Shown here in pieces: positions 63,606-64,000 of a stretch of DNA of 64,000 nucleotides (position 1 is the stretch's first letter; the number at the start of each line of letters is the position of its first letter). Source of the DNA: Mycosarcoma maydis (Eukaryota > Basidiomycota > Ustilaginomycetes > Ustilaginales); contig NC_026499.1 in the NCBI RefSeq assembly GCF_000328475.2, forward strand, positions 124,001-188,000. Reading direction: 5' to 3'. The notes under the pieces were generated by a model that saw only the letters and a program-made list of their open reading frames with translations, did not search any database and had not been told where the DNA came from. The position numbers and the translations under genes were made by a program.

Positions 63606-64000
63606 GGCGGCTGCTGGCTGCTGGAAAGCAGGGGTCGAAGACGCAGGGGAAACGGTATGCAGCTTTGCGGCTAGTTGTGAGGCATGCTGACGGTTGGGCT
63701 GTACGGCAAAGTGGTCTGCGAGTGCCAATGTGTTGATGGTGAAGGTTGAACAAGAAGAGTTGTGTTCACGATTCGCGTTAGGAAGAAATCGTCAATTCAC
63801 GAATCGTGAATGTGAATATGAATGGGGACGGTGTTGCTCTTTCAAATTTGGTCAGTCAGTGCACATTCCTGATTCGCGATTGGACTTTTCACATTCGTGA
63901 TTATAACTGAGGTTTCTTTTGGGCGCAATCACGAATCATGAATCGCGAATGTTATACTTCACCCTAACAGCAACTCATTTGTACCACGTATCAAAGCGCT
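63606..64000. other. Upstream region of ALG3-GAA1
   Basis: The coding frame stays open to 63728 but without an ATG. Heptamers cluster at about 63793-63812, 63880-63905 and 63928-63950. Nothing else recognised. Confidence 0.55.

Overview
The window is nuclear DNA of a basidiomycete smut fungus (order Ustilaginales, Ustilago/Sporisorium type). The reasons are long, mostly single-exon, GC-rich genes; rare introns of about 80-90 bp with GTAAGT/GTACGT donors and CTGAC or TACTAAC branch sites; genes that are clearly eukaryotic and fungal (an Mbp1-type KilA-N/ankyrin factor, Pex3, Rvb1, Emg1, Uba1); and intergenic DNA full of (CGTGAWT)n heptamers. I cannot name the species from sequence alone.

Core region, 1-45.5 kb. 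Genes in order: CDC14 phosphatase (minus, runs off the left edge), ubiquitin-activating enzyme E1 (minus), an NTF2-fold-like protein of unknown function (minus), a 3.2 kb repeat-rich gap, a secreted GH18 chitinase (plus), a D-2-hydroxyacid dehydrogenase-like protein (plus), a PPR-type probable mitochondrial protein (minus), an intron-containing tRNA-Ala(AGC), a nucleolin/Nsr1/Gar2 homologue (plus), an NADH pyrophosphatase (plus), EMG1/NEP1 (minus), an MBF transcription factor (plus), a mitoribosomal mS34-like protein (plus), a disordered protein with PIP boxes and PLPW repeats (plus), a gephyrin/CnxE-type molybdenum cofactor enzyme (minus), an SH3 protein (minus), a mitoribosomal uL24m-like protein (plus), an ACBD5/Atg37-like acyl-CoA-binding membrane protein (minus), PEX3 (plus) and RVB1 (minus). 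The gene set is housekeeping: ubiquitin, cell cycle, ribosome biogenesis, mitochondrial translation and peroxisomes. The Atg37-like gene and PEX3 are divergent neighbours that share one intergenic promoter.

Accessory island, about 45.5-60 kb. No intact host gene is recognisable here. It holds a 6.5 kb Ty1/copia retrotransposon on the minus strand (two LTRs, a half-tRNA-iMet primer site, gag-protease, integrase and RT/RNase H in broken frames), three decayed LTR relics, a decayed CCHC zinc-knuckle fragment, a GGTGGTTCC hairpin repeat present twice, a truncated pogo-type DDE transposase, an assembly gap of exactly 100 N, and dense heptamer arrays.

Right end, 60-64 kb. One minus-strand gene encodes an in-frame fusion of ALG3 (ER mannosyltransferase of N-glycan assembly) to GAA1 (GPI transamidase subunit), with one intron near its 3' end. 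The most interesting points are this fusion, the PEX3/Atg37-like divergent pair, the PIP/PLPW protein, and the heptamer family, for which one LTR relic records a single 7-bp duplication step.
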